64,000 bases of DNA from Halicephalobus mephisto (taxonomy: Eukaryota > Nematoda > Chromadorea > Rhabditida > Panagrolaimidae), in assembly GCA_009193035.1 (NCBI GenBank), contig SWDT01000105.1, positions 62,001-126,000 of the forward strand, in the 5' to 3' direction. Shown here in pieces: positions 10,730 through 22,069 of this stretch; position 1 is the stretch's first letter; each line of letters starts with the position of its first letter. Made by a program: the position numbers and the translations under genes. The notes beneath the pieces were generated by a model. That model ran no database searches and was not told the origin of the DNA. It saw only the letters and a program-made list of their open reading frames with translations.

Positions 10730-11025
10730 TAAAAATAAACTTTTGAAAAGTAAATTTTAAAAAAGTAAATTTTAAAAAAAATAAACTTTTAAAAAGTAAA
10801 TTTTCAAAAAGTAAATTTTTAAAAAAATAAACTTTCAAAAAGTAAACTTTTGGAAAGTAAATTTTTAAAAAATAAATTTTTAAAAAAATAAACTTTTTTA
10901 AAAATAAACTTTCAAAAAGTAAACTTTTGAAAAGTAAATTTTTAAAAAATAAATTTTCAAAAAGTAAATTTTTAAAAAAATAAACTTTTGAAAAGTAAAT
11001 TTTTCAAAAAGTAAATTTTTAAAAA
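10730..11025. repeat. Short A/T tandem repeat
   Basis: Units alternate aaaaagtaaattttt with aaaaaataaactttt. The array abuts the last codons of the ML-like gene on the minus strand. Confidence 0.85.
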
Positions 11026-12459
11026 GTAATTCTCGATTGATAAACAACACACATGAGCTCTTCTGTCATGGAACGGTTGTCGACGAGTCTGATGATGAGT
11101 TGATAAGGGTACTTTTTGTTGTGGATCATTTTGAAGATCCCCGAGAAGGCCACTTTGGGGTTGATAGAGACCTCGATTACCTGTCTTCCTGGATAAATCG
11201 GACAAGACAGATTATCTTCACAAACATCGTAATTGTCACTGAAAAATATTATTTTAAAAATAATTAAATTTAAAAAATTACATAATTCCAAAAGTCGGAA
11301 GGAAGAGCCATCCACATCCGAGCCAGCCCATCTTTCTTCTGTAAAGGTAAACTTCGGCCCGGATGTTGTCGTAACGTCTAGTCGCGAAACTAGTCACATC
11401 GAAGAAAAACCGAACAGTTTGAGTAAAATCAAGAGGAAATTTGTAATCTCCTGTCGAATTAGCGACGGCCGAATCATGGACGACGAGGATCGGGGGTCTC
11501 ACTAAAACGAAAAAAATATTTTTTATCATACAATATTGCAAAAATAAGAAAATATTACTTTTTAAAAAATTATTTTTTATCATACAATATTGTAAAAATT
11601 AGAAAATATTATTTTTAAAAAATTATTTTTTATCATACAATATTGTAAAAATTAAAAAGTATTACTTTAAAAAAATTTTTTTCTATCATACAATATTGTA
11701 AAAATTAGAAAATATTATTTTTATAAAATTCTTTTCTATCATACAATATTGTAGAAATTAGAAAATATTACTTTAAAAAAATTCTTTTTTATCACATCAT
11801 ATTGTAAAAATAAGAAAATATTATTTTTATATAATTCTTTTAATAAAAGTCATATTTTTTAATTTAAAATTTTTCGTTAAATTTTTGAGTTTTTGAAAAT
11901 TTTTACTAAATTTTAATTTATCATGTTATATAAAAAATTAGAAAATATTACTTTTAAAAAATTCTTTTTTATCATACAATATTGTAAAAATAAGAAAATA
12001 TTACTTTTAGAAAATTCTTTTAATATAAGTCATTTTTTAAATTTAAAATTTTTTTACTGAATTGTGATTTATTAAGTTATTTGAAAACAAACCTGGGGAA
12101 TTACAGCTGAAGAAATGGGGTCGGATCATTGTCTGGTTGGGAAAGTTCATGCATTCGCCGTCATTTTCTGAATCTTGGAACATGGTTTCTGGATTGAACG
12201 CGTCAGTTCGTCTTGTTCCGAAGATGGTCTTTGGGGATTCTTTGATTCCTTCTGAAGTTTCTTTTTCGGAATAATAATCATTGACGTCATTCGAAGGCAG
12301 ATCTGATCCGACGTCGGAATATTCGACAAAATTAAAATCTAAATCGTTTTGACTAAGTAAATCCGGATCCGAAAATTGGGTGTTGTGCTGTTGGAAATCC
12401 AATCCGAAAGTTAGATTCGCCAGAAATCCCAAAACAATGACCTTCCGCAACATGTCCAA
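11019..12459 (-). CDS. Secreted ML-domain-like (MD-2/NPC2-type lipid-binding) protein
   Basis: Three exons (12459-12093, 11501-11282, 11238-11019) join in phases 1 and 2 to give 268 aa. Residues 1-19 form a signal peptide (MDMLRKVIVLGFLANLTFG). An acidic, Ser/Asn-rich spacer of about 80 residues follows. The C-terminal two thirds have features of the ML fold: a CEDNLSCPIYPGRQVIEV segment, alternating beta-strand-like stretches, and a closing LMCVVYQSRITF that matches the usual Cys-containing last strand. ML proteins bind lipids in extracellular or lysosomal spaces. NSTG and NQTM are possible glycosylation sites. The alternative ATG at codon 3 would also fit. The acidic leader is unusual for the family. 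The family call is by pattern only. Confidence 0.65.
11505..12045. repeat. About 60-bp tandem repeat inside the ML-gene intron
   Basis: Seven or eight units of tatcatacaatattgtaaaa plus ttagaaaatattac fill most of the first intron. The array is interrupted near 11830-11920. Confidence 0.9.
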
Positions 12460-12516
12460 CGAGAACTAACAAATCTCAAAAATCCGATTTTCCGGTCGTT
12501 TTCGTCCAACAGCCTG

Positions 12517-12830
12517 TCACCGAGAAAATTCAGAAAAATAACACCGAACTAGATCAGTATCCTTTCTTTTATATCTGGTCCTGATTTTAGCCGCAAATCC
12601 ATTGTCCTTCCAGATAGCTGGTTCTAAAGAGGTCATCGCGAAAAACACTTGACGCATTTGACAGCGATTTTTAATTATCTTTATCGACTTGCGGGATTCC
12701 TCAAGAGCCGCGAGATTGGAAGACAATACCCACTCGTTATCAATTTGGAAAATAATTGTTCCATATTTTTTTGATTTATCCAAATTTGGAAATATCGAAT
12801 AGCACAACTGTCTAGTCGAACTTTGAAGTC
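12517..12830 (-). pseudogene. Unassigned coding-like segment, possible orphan exon
   Basis: An open minus frame of about 96 codons ends in ...LVRCYFSEFSR. It lies in single-copy DNA whose composition is unlike the arrays around it. It has no clear ATG start: the frame opens after a weak acceptor-like ctagacag. It ends 58 bp upstream of the ML-gene start. It could be a relic exon or part of a longer gene broken by repeats. I recognise no domain. Confidence 0.25.
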
Positions 12831-12839
12831 AAATTTCGA

Positions 12840-13320
12840 ACCGATCTTGGCTAATTTTAAATTAAATTCGAATTTTCGAACAAAATTGAGGTTTTTAATC
12901 GAAATTTCTAAATTAATTTAAATTTTTTGATCGAAATTTTTGAATTATTTTAAATTTACAGATTAATTTCGAACTTTTTAATCAAAATTTTTGAATTAAT
13001 TTAAATTTTTTGATCGAAATTTTTGAATTATTTTAAATTTACAGATTAATTTCGAACTTTTTAATCAAAGTTTCTAAATTAATTTAAATTTTTTAATTAA
13101 TATTCTTAAATTAATTCAAATTTACAGATCAATTTCGAACTTTTTAATCGAAATTTCTAAATTAATTCAAATTTACAGACCAATTTCGAACTTTTTAATC
13201 GAAATTTTCGAACAAAATCGAAATTTCCAAACAAAAATAAATCTTTTAATCGAAATTTCTAAATTAATTCAAGTTTTTCAATTAAAATTTTTAAATCGAA
13301 ATTTTCGAATCGATTCGAAA
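12840..13320. repeat. A/T tandem array, about 85-bp unit
   Basis: Units contain ttacagattaatttcgaact followed by ttttaatcgaaatttctaaa. At least four diverged units are present. Confidence 0.8.
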
Positions 13321-13669
13321 AAGATTCTATTTTGAATTAAATTAATTAGAAAATTTAAAATTTCGAAAATTAATAGTTTTAATCAAAGATAATAACTTTG
13401 AAAAAATTCAAAATTAACCTACGATTAAAGTTTCAAAAAATTTATTCAAATTAAAATGACATTTCTAAGATATCTATATTCAAAATTTTTAAAATTTCAA
13501 TTTTTTTAATTAAAAAAAATTTGATTCAATTGTGCATTATATTTCTGAAATTACGGTATTTTCTAAAAGCTTCATCAATGGTGATTTCCACATCCAGAAT
13601 CTCCGAATCCACTGTTGTCAAGATTTATCGTAATTTATTTATCAAAATCAAATCAAATTTTTGTGAAAT

Positions 13670-14080
13670 AAATAAGTAGACCAATCTACCAGAATTTTGC
13701 AAATAAGTTGCTGTTTTTATTTTAATTTCGAAATCTTCATAAATGTTAATATAAAAATACTGACCAATCTGCCAGAATTTTACAAATAAATTACTGTTTT
13801 TATTTTAGCTTTGATTTTGATTCCAAGCAATCTGCCAGAATTTTGCAAATAAGTTGCTGTTTTTATTTTAATTTCGAAATCTTCATAAATGTTAATATAA
13901 AAATACTAACCAATCTGCCAGAATTTTGCAAACAAATTACTGTTTTTATTTTAGCTTTGATTTTGATTCCAAGCAATCTGCTGTTTTTATTTTAATTTCA
14001 AAATCTTCGTAAATATCAACATAAAAATTCTGACCAGTCTGCCAGGATGTTGCAAGCAAATTGCTGTTTTTATTTCTATG
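13670..14080. repeat. Tandem array, about 110- to 130-bp alternating units
   Basis: The phrase aatctgccagaattttgcaa followed by ttgctgtttttattt recurs five times. It alternates with an atttcgaaatcttcataaat block and an agctttgattttgattcc block, which gives a higher-order A/B pattern. Confidence 0.85.
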
Positions 14081-14251
14081 TCAACCATTCTACAAATTTC
14101 GACGTTGAATTTTCATGATTAAGAACTTCCATTTTTTTATGATTCCAAAAATCATTGATCTCACTGATATTTCCACAAAAAATGTCCTATCAAAATTGTT
14201 TTTTCCGTATTTTATTTATTTTCAATTTCGAAAATCATTAAAACCTCAGAA

Positions 14252-14467
14252 ATGACCATGACAAACGAGATTATCCCGAGCCTTGTCACTGACCAAAAGA
14301 ACACTGAGATCTCAAGTGGTGAATCTGCCAACTCTGATGACACAATTTACGATTGTCCCTCGGAGGGTCAGAGGTCAGTGGGACGTCCTCTGGGGCGAGA
14401 CACCCGATGGATCGACCAAATCCGGCGGTTTTTCGAATTCAACTCCATCTTCAAAAAATTTAAATAA
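14252..14467 (+). CDS. Candidate small gene or first exon, unknown
   Basis: A 71-codon frame from ATG follows two bases after a good acceptor-like aaaacctcag, as in a trans-spliced worm transcript. The peptide is acidic and Ser/Thr-rich first (NTEISSGESANSDDTIYD) and basic later (RSVGRPLGRDTRW). The DNA here is not repeated. A possible donor (gag|gtcagt) at about 14372 would shorten the exon, but no partner exon is evident. It lies 646 bp upstream of mel-28 on the same strand. It could be a tiny gene, the first exon of an unseen transcript, or chance. Confidence 0.3.
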   Translation: MTMTNEIIPSLVTDQKNTEISSGESANSDDTIYDCPSEGQRSVGRPLGRDTRWIDQIRRFFEFNSIFKKFK

Positions 14468-14519
14468 TTTACTTCGTATTTAATTTTCTAAATTGTGAAA
14501 TTTCACCAGACCGTAAAAC

Positions 14520-14640
14520 CCAAAAATAAATTTTTTTAAATAAAAAGTGATTTTTTTAAATAAAAAGTGATTTTTTTAAATAAAAAATAAATTTTTTTAA
14601 ATAAAAAATAAATTTTTTTAAATAAAAAATAATTAATTTT
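14520..14640. repeat. 24-bp A/T tandem repeat
   Basis: About five units of aaataaaaagtgatttttttt-type sequence. Further A/T-only low-complexity sequence runs to about 14940. Confidence 0.85.
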
Positions 14641-15010
14641 AAATAAAAAGTAACTTTTTCCTTTAAAAATTACTTCTTGTTTAAAAATTAATTTAAATAC
14701 AATTAAAATTTTTAAAATAATCAATGTAGTAAATCATGTTATTAAATTTATTTTATTTTTAACAAATCGAAAAATATTTTTAAATTTTTTTAAATCTAGA
14801 AATTTAAAATTTTGAAATTTTAAAAAATTGAAAATTTTAAATATTTAATTTCTAGAAATTTAAAAGTCTTAAAAATCTAAAATTTTAAAAATTAAGAATC
14901 TAGAAATTTTAAAAATTGGAAATTAAAAAAGTTTGAATTTTTTTAATTTAAAAATTACAAGCGAAATCACTGAAAATCAAAAATCGGCTCCTGAAGCGAA
15001 AACGAAGCGG

Positions 15011-15018
15011 GCGCCAAA
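15011..15018. promoter_or_regulatory. E2F/DP-like site upstream of mel-28
   Basis: GCGCCAAA (reverse TTTGGCGC) in the context gcgggcgccaaattttt, about 95 bp before the start codon, in a short GC-richer island. It matches the E2F consensus TTTSSCGC. Cell-cycle control would suit a nuclear envelope/chromatin factor, but this is an inference. Confidence 0.4.
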
Positions 15019-15112
15019 TTTTTGGTTTCGCCCCTTCTCTCCCTCCGTCGACAGTGTTCCTTGATTTTACTTTTTTATTTACTGTTCGTTTATTATTTGG
15101 TGATTTCAGACA

Positions 15113-18100
15113 ATGGCCAGCATTCAACACTTGCAGAAATGCCATGCGTCGACGTTGTCCAAACCACGAGCGATGCCGGTTCCTCAGGGCTTTCATCACT
15201 TCGAAAAAGGCGGTTTCCTAAATTCCTTTGGAGAAGACACAGGATATCTCTATGCTGCTGTCCGTGATAGATTATCTATTTTCAAATCCTGTGGCACCGT
15301 TGAAAGCGCAAACTTAATCCACGAGTTCTCGTTTGGACCGTCGGCCGTCGTCGTTGATTGTGTTTATTTCGCGTTGAATGGTGAGTTGTTTCCCATATAT
15401 CAATTCTCACAATGTCGTTCCAGAAAACAGTCCTGGAGTTGTTGTGTTGGTAAATGATGCTTCTCTCGAGGAAAGGGAGTTTTATGTGGCTTATATTTCA
15501 CTAACAAAGAAGAAAATTCTGAAGAAAATCACTCTCAGCGTTCCGGCCCATTCCATTTTCGCTGTTTCTGACGGTGTTCGATATCGATCTCAGGTTGGCA
15601 GATTACACCAGATTTTCCAAGATCATTGGCCTCACATCCTCGCTGTTAGCTGTTACGGCGTCGGAGCAATTTTGATTCACTTTGGGATTTCGAGTGAGGA
15701 TATACCGGAAGACAACACATTTCACAAACCTCCCCATACAATCACCCTGGGAAAGATGTTTTTAAACAAGAATTCGAACCAGTACGTATTCAGGGCAGAG
15801 ATGAATCGGATCGCTCAAGGAGACACCAAGGACTTGTACGTAACTTCGTTTGCATATGTTGAAAAGTCCGGGATCATCGTGATGGGCTTTCCTTTTGGTG
15901 GAATCTTCACCGTCAGTCTTCGGAATCAAAGACAAAGGTGTTATTTACTGACGGAAGCCGTCGTGGAAGGAATCAACGTGCAGTTCGCCGACGACGATCC
16001 TCGTGGACTTTTTTACCTTTTCTTTGTGTTTGCAAAAATGAACAGGTTAGTTCTTTTGTATCTTTCTCCTTAGTTGTCTTCTTTTATAGATGCTACGTCG
16101 TGAGTGCTCAATGTATGTTCCACGAGGAAGACGAAAGATCCGGGAACTTCGATAACCCAACTTTGTTCTTTGGATTAACTTTCCACTTGAAAGACTGTGT
16201 TCAGTTTATGAACGTGAAAACAATGGCGATAGATAGAACGAGACTTGCTGCAGCATCAAGGGAAACAATGGATTGTTCTCAAGATGATTCCGCTATCATT
16301 GGTCAGAAGTCGTCTTCGCTTTCTTTATATACGTGGTATGGTCAGCCTTCGGAGAGTCACACAATGAGGGTTTATGGAGCTTTGTTTGATCTCAATATGT
16401 ATTACACGAAGAGAATCCCGAATTCAATGGTCCCAGATTCGTCTTGTTTCCGTCAAATTCCATATATTGCTGGATTCATTAGTGATGACTCGATTGATCT
16501 TAAGCAAATTGAAATCATGGATACTCAAGTCCTCCCTGCTACTTTGCGGTCCTTCGTCTCAGTTGAAAGTGAAACTATTGATCAGATGTTTTATCCTTCT
16601 GCTTCGTCGTATTGCTTGAAAGTTTTGACGTCTGTGGATGGTCGTACTTTTGAAGTTAATTCTATTCAAGATGAATATTTAATGCTTGCTGGAGAAGGAT
16701 TGGAGGAGGCTTGGTCAAATCCTAATGATACATGTGCGAAGCTCAATGGTCTTGGATTATGTTATCCCGTTGAAGGAAATGACAGAAGGTTTTATCTTTT
16801 AAGTGCACTTCTTACACATGGGTATCACAATGATATTTGTCGGTTTATTCGTCGGGTCGAAACTCCATTTGAAGATCTTAAGTTTATTATCAAGTGGTTG
16901 AATAAGGAGGTAGATGTAACGAAGGAGAAATTAGACAAGAATAGTAAGGTTTTGATTAGTTATGAATAGTAATTGTGGTTTTTAGCTGAACCATTGTTGG
17001 TTGGTGATGAGATTTCGCAGAGTTCTCTTCAGTTTATATCTTATTCGGAACCGTTTTTCCTTAGAGTTAGTCAACTTCATGAAGCGTTGTTAGAACGCAT
17101 GCAAACGTTGGAAAAAGACGATCAAGTTCAATTATTGAAACTTTCGTGTTGTGTTTCTAAAGGAATGCATCAATATGCTCTTGGAATTCGATTTGGAATC
17201 ATGTATCGTTTTCTTCCGCAGAATGTTATGGTTTCGGGGATTAACAAGAAATTGAAAATTCAATTCCAACAACGATGCGAAAGAGCTAAATTGAATAATG
17301 AGAAATTGATTATTTTGAAATTTATTCAAGAATGTATGCAAGCTCCTAATACTTCATCAATTTGGCAAGATCAAAGTCCAGAAGAATGGTATCCTCCTCA
17401 ACAATATTCGACATGGTTGGGAATATTGTTAAATGTTGATTTATCTACTTCTGCTAAAGTTACACTTTTTGGATATTACTTGCATGATCTTGATAAATGT
17501 GGTTATTGGTCGATTAAGGTATGTTTTGTTTTTGAATTTCTTTATAATTGATGGTTTTTAGAAATTGTTTGAGACTTCTTTGGGGTATTTCCTATTACTT
17601 GAAGATGATAAGTTACTTTCTGTGAGGAGAAAAGTTGAACGAATGTATCACAATGACATGAAAGCTTGTCGTGAAGTTGAGAATACACAAGAGGCTGTAG
17701 TAGTGAATGAGTCACCTATTGAATCACAAAGCGAAATTGTTAAATTAGATGAACTTCCGTTGATGAATAGGAATGATGTAGAGTATGCTAAAGGCAAGTT
17801 TTTAGCTTTGCCGAATGGATTGCATTTGTGGAATTTGGCTGTTATTGAAAAGAGGAGATTCGACTTGATCGAACCTGTTAATGATATTCCGAAACCAGGA
17901 GAACATGAAGATGTCAAAAGAAGTAGAACTGAAGTTGCAAGGATTAAACAAAAGTATCCATGGTATTTCCGTGAAAATCAGTTTTTGGAAATGGCAAGGA
18001 AATTAAATGATGATGTTAAGGATTCTACTGTAAGTTCTCCGAAAAACATTGATATTATTCCTGTAGAACGAGCAAGAAAAAGAACAATTGCTGAAGTTGA

Positions 18101-20075
18101 TGACAGCATTGAAGATAATTTTGTATTAATTACACCAGTGAAACGTGATAGAAAATCAATGTTTGTTGATACTCCTGCTGCGAAAGCTTTTAAATCTATT
18201 GAATCCAATTCACCGAATGAAAATGACATAACAATTTCTCCTGTGGTTAATACTGAAATAGTTAATACGTAAGTTTTTTTATTTTTGGTTAATAATGATT
18301 GGTTTTTTAGATCTGTAAGTCAGAGACATTGGGATAGAGTTCGGCAGATTACTAGAACTCCTCCAGCAACTCCTAGTATTGTGAGGAATTTGTTATCTCC
18401 AGAACCAAGTACTCCGAGGCCTCAACCTACGTCTATTTTGAAGTCGAATAAGAGAGAATCAAGACTGAAGAGTACGGTTAAAAAAGGACGTTTGCAATTT
18501 GATGATACTTTGTCTGAAGTAAGATCGATTCCAAATAGATTTGAACAAAGAGCTCAACAGCCGGATCATTTTACAATGGATGATAGTGTGACTTCTGAAT
18601 CAGATATTCTTACTGGTGAGCCTATTGATTGTTATGAGGAAGAACCTCAGGAACTGGATACTAGTATTTCTCCGATGATTTTGAATTTGGATGATGATAG
18701 TGAAGAAATACCTGTTTCAGCTGAAAATTTCTTAAAAGAAGATGTTTTAGCAGAATCTGTTGAAAATAATGATGAAGAAGGTCCTGATTCGAAAAAACAA
18801 AGAATTGAAGATGATGGAGATGTTGAAATGGAAGATTCTGAACAACAACAATGTAATGTTTTGGAAAAAAGTATTGAATATCAATCTGAAGAGGATGTTG
18901 GACCGATGATTATGGAGAGAAGTATTGAATATCAATCGGAAGAAGATGTTGTTTCTGATAGTGAAGAAGTTGTTTCTAAGGATAATAACCCTGAAGAGTC
19001 GGAAGAAGTTGAAGTTGTTAAAAAAGCAGAGTCGCCTAAGTCTTCTAAAGAAGTGATTGTGAAGGTTACTGTTGAATCTAAGACTTTTGAAGAACTATCA
19101 AGGTCTGAGAAAGCTACTAATCAAGAATCTGTTGAAGATGGAGGTTCTTCAAAAAGTGTTTCTGCTGGAGAAGTGGTTTCTGAGGAGAATACTGTCATTA
19201 AGACAACTGAAAGGGATGTTACGCAGTCTTTGGAAAGCGTTACTTCTCATGAACCTGTGACTGCGAAAAGTTCTGATGAAAATGTTGCTGGTCAAGATAC
19301 TGCTCTTTCGACGACTACTCGGAATTGGCTTGCTGCTGTTAAACGTCCTATTAGAGCTTCAAGAAAAGGAACTGTGGCTGAAGATGGTTCAACTAAGGGT
19401 TCGCATCGAGTCACAAGAGCATCAAGCACATCAAGTAATCAGGAATCTGATGATCATTCTGCTACTGCTGCGTCTCCTAGACGGTCTACTCGTGTTAGAA
19501 AATCACCAGCTAAATCTCTTCGGCAAATTTCTGAAGCGTCGAGTAGTCAAGAACCTGAGAATTCTATTATTAAGGAAGTTGTGCCTGAAGAACCTCCTGC
19601 TGATGTCCCGAAATCTCCAAGTAAAGGTCGTAGACCTACGAGACAAAGTAGAGCCAAGAGTGAAGATTCCGATGCTGTACCTGATGTTGTAACTTCTGGA
19701 AATAAGTCACCAGCTAAAGGGTCTCGTAGAAATACAAGAGCGTCGAGTGTGTTGAGTAGTCAGGAATCAGATGTTCCTTCGAGTGTTCCTGCTTCCCCCA
19801 AACGACAACCTCGTGGTCAGAAGTCCCCATCGAAAACTGCTCAACGTGGTGCTAAATCGAGGAATCAGGAAGTCGATGTACCTTCTCCTATTAAGGAATT
19901 ACGTGAAGATGAATCTCCAGTGAAAATTCCGAAATCTCCATCTAAAGGGTCTAGAAGAAATACAAGGGAATCCAGTATTTTAAGCAGTCAAGAATCGGAA
20001 AATCAATCTGATCTTACAGCATCTCCACGTCGATCGGCACGTCTTCAGAAACATGTTACACCGAAATTGAATTAA
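15113..20075 (+). CDS. mel-28: MEL-28/ELYS (AHCTF1) nucleoporin, chromatin anchor of the Nup107-160 complex
   Basis: Six exons (15113-15380, 15424-16045, 16090-16943, 16986-17518, 17562-18268, 18311-20075) give 1582 aa in one frame. All five introns are 42-44 bp. The start follows an acceptor (tgatttcag at 15101-15109), typical of SL trans-splicing. Residues 1 to about 480 look like the ELYS N-terminal beta-propeller. An alpha-helical ELYS region follows, ending near WYFRENQFLEMARKL in exon 5. Exon 6 is disordered, with TSILKSNKRESRLKST near 1036, a long acidic stretch, then repeated basic SKGSRRNTR-type modules resembling AT hooks. ELYS binds chromatin and seeds nuclear pore assembly after mitosis; C. 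elegans MEL-28 also acts at kinetochores. The length is somewhat below the roughly 1780 aa of C. elegans MEL-28. AATAAA is at 20565. Confidence 0.85.
19390..20070 (+). repeat. Coding repeat: basic AT-hook-like modules in MEL-28
   Basis: Three copies of a module with KG-S-(H/R)R-(V/N)-TR-x-SS, then SSQES or SNQES, then ASP(R/K)R. They start near 19399, 19720 and 19948. A related GRRPTRQSRAKS lies at about 19627. They are the likely DNA- or chromatin-binding tail. Confidence 0.7.
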
Positions 20076-21060
20076 ATTTTTGCCGATATTGATGATATTT
20101 GTTTTTTTAACTTGTTCATTGATGTCATTGTCAATTTTTTAGGGAATAAGTACAATTTTGTCGTTTTTGTTGAGTACTAAAGTCGTTTCAATCGGTAGTT
20201 TATTTTTGTTTGTTCAAGTACTGTTTTTTTTGTACTTTTTTGTGATGGGTTTTGACACTGTTTTGAGTAGATTTAAATCTCCCGCTTAAACTGTACAAGT
20301 CGAAGGAAAATTTTATCTCTTTTGTACACATCAAACTGACCGTCTTTTTCGGGAATTGTCGAGGGACAATGTTTACAAGTGACCGGAACAACGTTGGTGA
20401 TGTGGGTTTTACGCAATTTTGGGGGTTTTTGGTTGTTGGATAGTTTTTGGAATTTTTTGGATTTTTGAAGATTTTTGAAATTAGGTTTTTAATTGTTGAA
20501 ATTGGATTTGATAATAGAATTGGGGATTGGGATTTGTTGACTTTATTGATTTATGTGGTCGATGAATAAAGGTTGGATTAATAGTTGGAGTTTTGAGAAA
20601 TGGAGGTCTTGGGATGTTGGTAGTTTTTTGGTTGAATTATTATAATTTAAAATAATATGAAATTTTTGGATAAAAAAAACGAATATACGGTAGTTTTTCT
20701 TTGAAATTGATTTTTTAAATAATTTTTGAAAATTTTGAATTTATTAAAAAAAATTAATTTTAAATTACTGTATTTTAAAAAAATTTCATTTTTAAATTAT
20801 TTTTTTATTTTTATTGAAAAATATGAAATTTAAAAAAAAAATAATAATTTTTAATTTTTTTTTATAAAATAAAAAAATACAGTAATTTATAATTTAATTT
20901 TAAAAAAAATTAATTTTTATTTTTTATAAATAAATTATAAAAATTAAAATTACAGAACTATTTCCAGAATTTTCCCAAAGACTAAATCCATCAAACGTGA
21001 GAATTTTGATTTTTCGCGACGATTATTTCCTAATCTTACACGATTTTGTCATTAATTTTT
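20076..21060. other. mel-28 3' flank and A/T low-complexity DNA
   Basis: 20076-20600 is G/T-rich and probably 3' UTR, with AATAAA at 20565-20570. 20640-20960 is almost pure A/T with no gene. The 63-codon minus frame at 20200-20391 is antisense to the UTR and unsupported. Confidence 0.5.
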
Positions 21061-21109
21061 CGGAGTTATTCTATTTCGGTAAATCTAGAACTTTCTAGAA
21101 AAAGTATCT

Positions 21110-21590
21110 CCTGGGCTGTATGACAGTTACTCCCCCCCAGCGGCATTTGGTCCCTCAGCGATAATTGGTTCTTTGGAGATAGTTGGTTTTTAGTGACAGT
21201 TACTCCCCCCAGCGGCATTTGGTCCCTCAACGATAGTTGGTTCTTTGGAGATATTTTATTTTCCAGCGATAGTTGGTCCCTCAACGATAATTGGTCCTTT
21301 AGCGATAGTTGGTTTTTAGTGATAGTTATTCCCCCAGCGATAGTTGGTCCCTCAGTGATGATTGATTCTTTAGAGATGTTTCGTCTTCCAGCGATAATTG
21401 GTCTCTCAACGATAATTGGTCCTTTAGCGATAGTTCGTTCCTTCAACGATAGTTAGTTTTTTAGTGATAGTTGATTCCTCAGCGATAGTCGGTCCCTCAA
21501 CGATATTTTGTTTCCCAGCGATAGTTAGTCCCTACGATATTTATTTCCCAATAAGAGTTGCTTTCTGGCGGCATTTGTTCCCCAACGACA
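21110..21590. repeat. Minisatellite of about 22-bp units (gcgatagttggtccctca)
   Basis: About twenty variant units of the type gcgatagttggtccctcaac are arranged in a loose higher-order pattern. The phrases tttggagat and gttactcccccc recur every three to five units. The vocabulary resembles the array at 41410-42110. Confidence 0.9.
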
Positions 21591-21714
21591 GTTTTCTCCG
21601 GCTCTCATTGGTTTCTAATTTTTTACATTAATGTTTTGCTTACTTAATTGAGATATTGAGTTAATTTAACTACTTAAAAAATAACATATTCTTATATTAT
21701 AAAAAAGCGGAAAT

Positions 21715-21910
21715 GGGTGTTGTTATAAACTTGTCTCAACACGAATGTTAGAGATCTTATGAGAACTACAGTAACCTTCATGTTGTTATGAAATTGTCTC
21801 AACACGAATGTCAGAGATCTTATGAGAACTACAGTAACCTTCATGTTGTTATAAACTTGTCTTGACACGAATGTTGGAAATCTTATGAGAACTACAGTAA
21901 CCTGCGTATT
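21715..21910. repeat. 63-bp tandem repeat, three units
   Basis: Units begin gttgttataaacttgtctca, continue acacgaatgt, and end cttatgagaactacagtaac. They are highly similar to each other. Confidence 0.9.
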
Positions 21911-22069
21911 GATTTTGTGTGATAGTTATTTCGTAATTGTTATTGTGAAATCAGGGTTCACCGAAAGCGGGCTCCATTACTCGATTTAAAAATTGATTTT
22001 TTTTTTTAAATTTTACAATTTCTGAAATTTTTGAATTTTTTATGCAAAAAAATTCTTATGAAAATAGAA

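Noticed and set aside
16973..17551. Separate genes made from the individual mel-28 frames
   Set aside because: 42-44 bp introns with good gt/ag signals join all six frames into one ELYS protein.
21066..21446. 126-codon frame (and an 87-codon frame on the other strand) with repeated NQLSLRDQ
   Set aside because: It is a minisatellite translation on both strands, with no splice or start signals.
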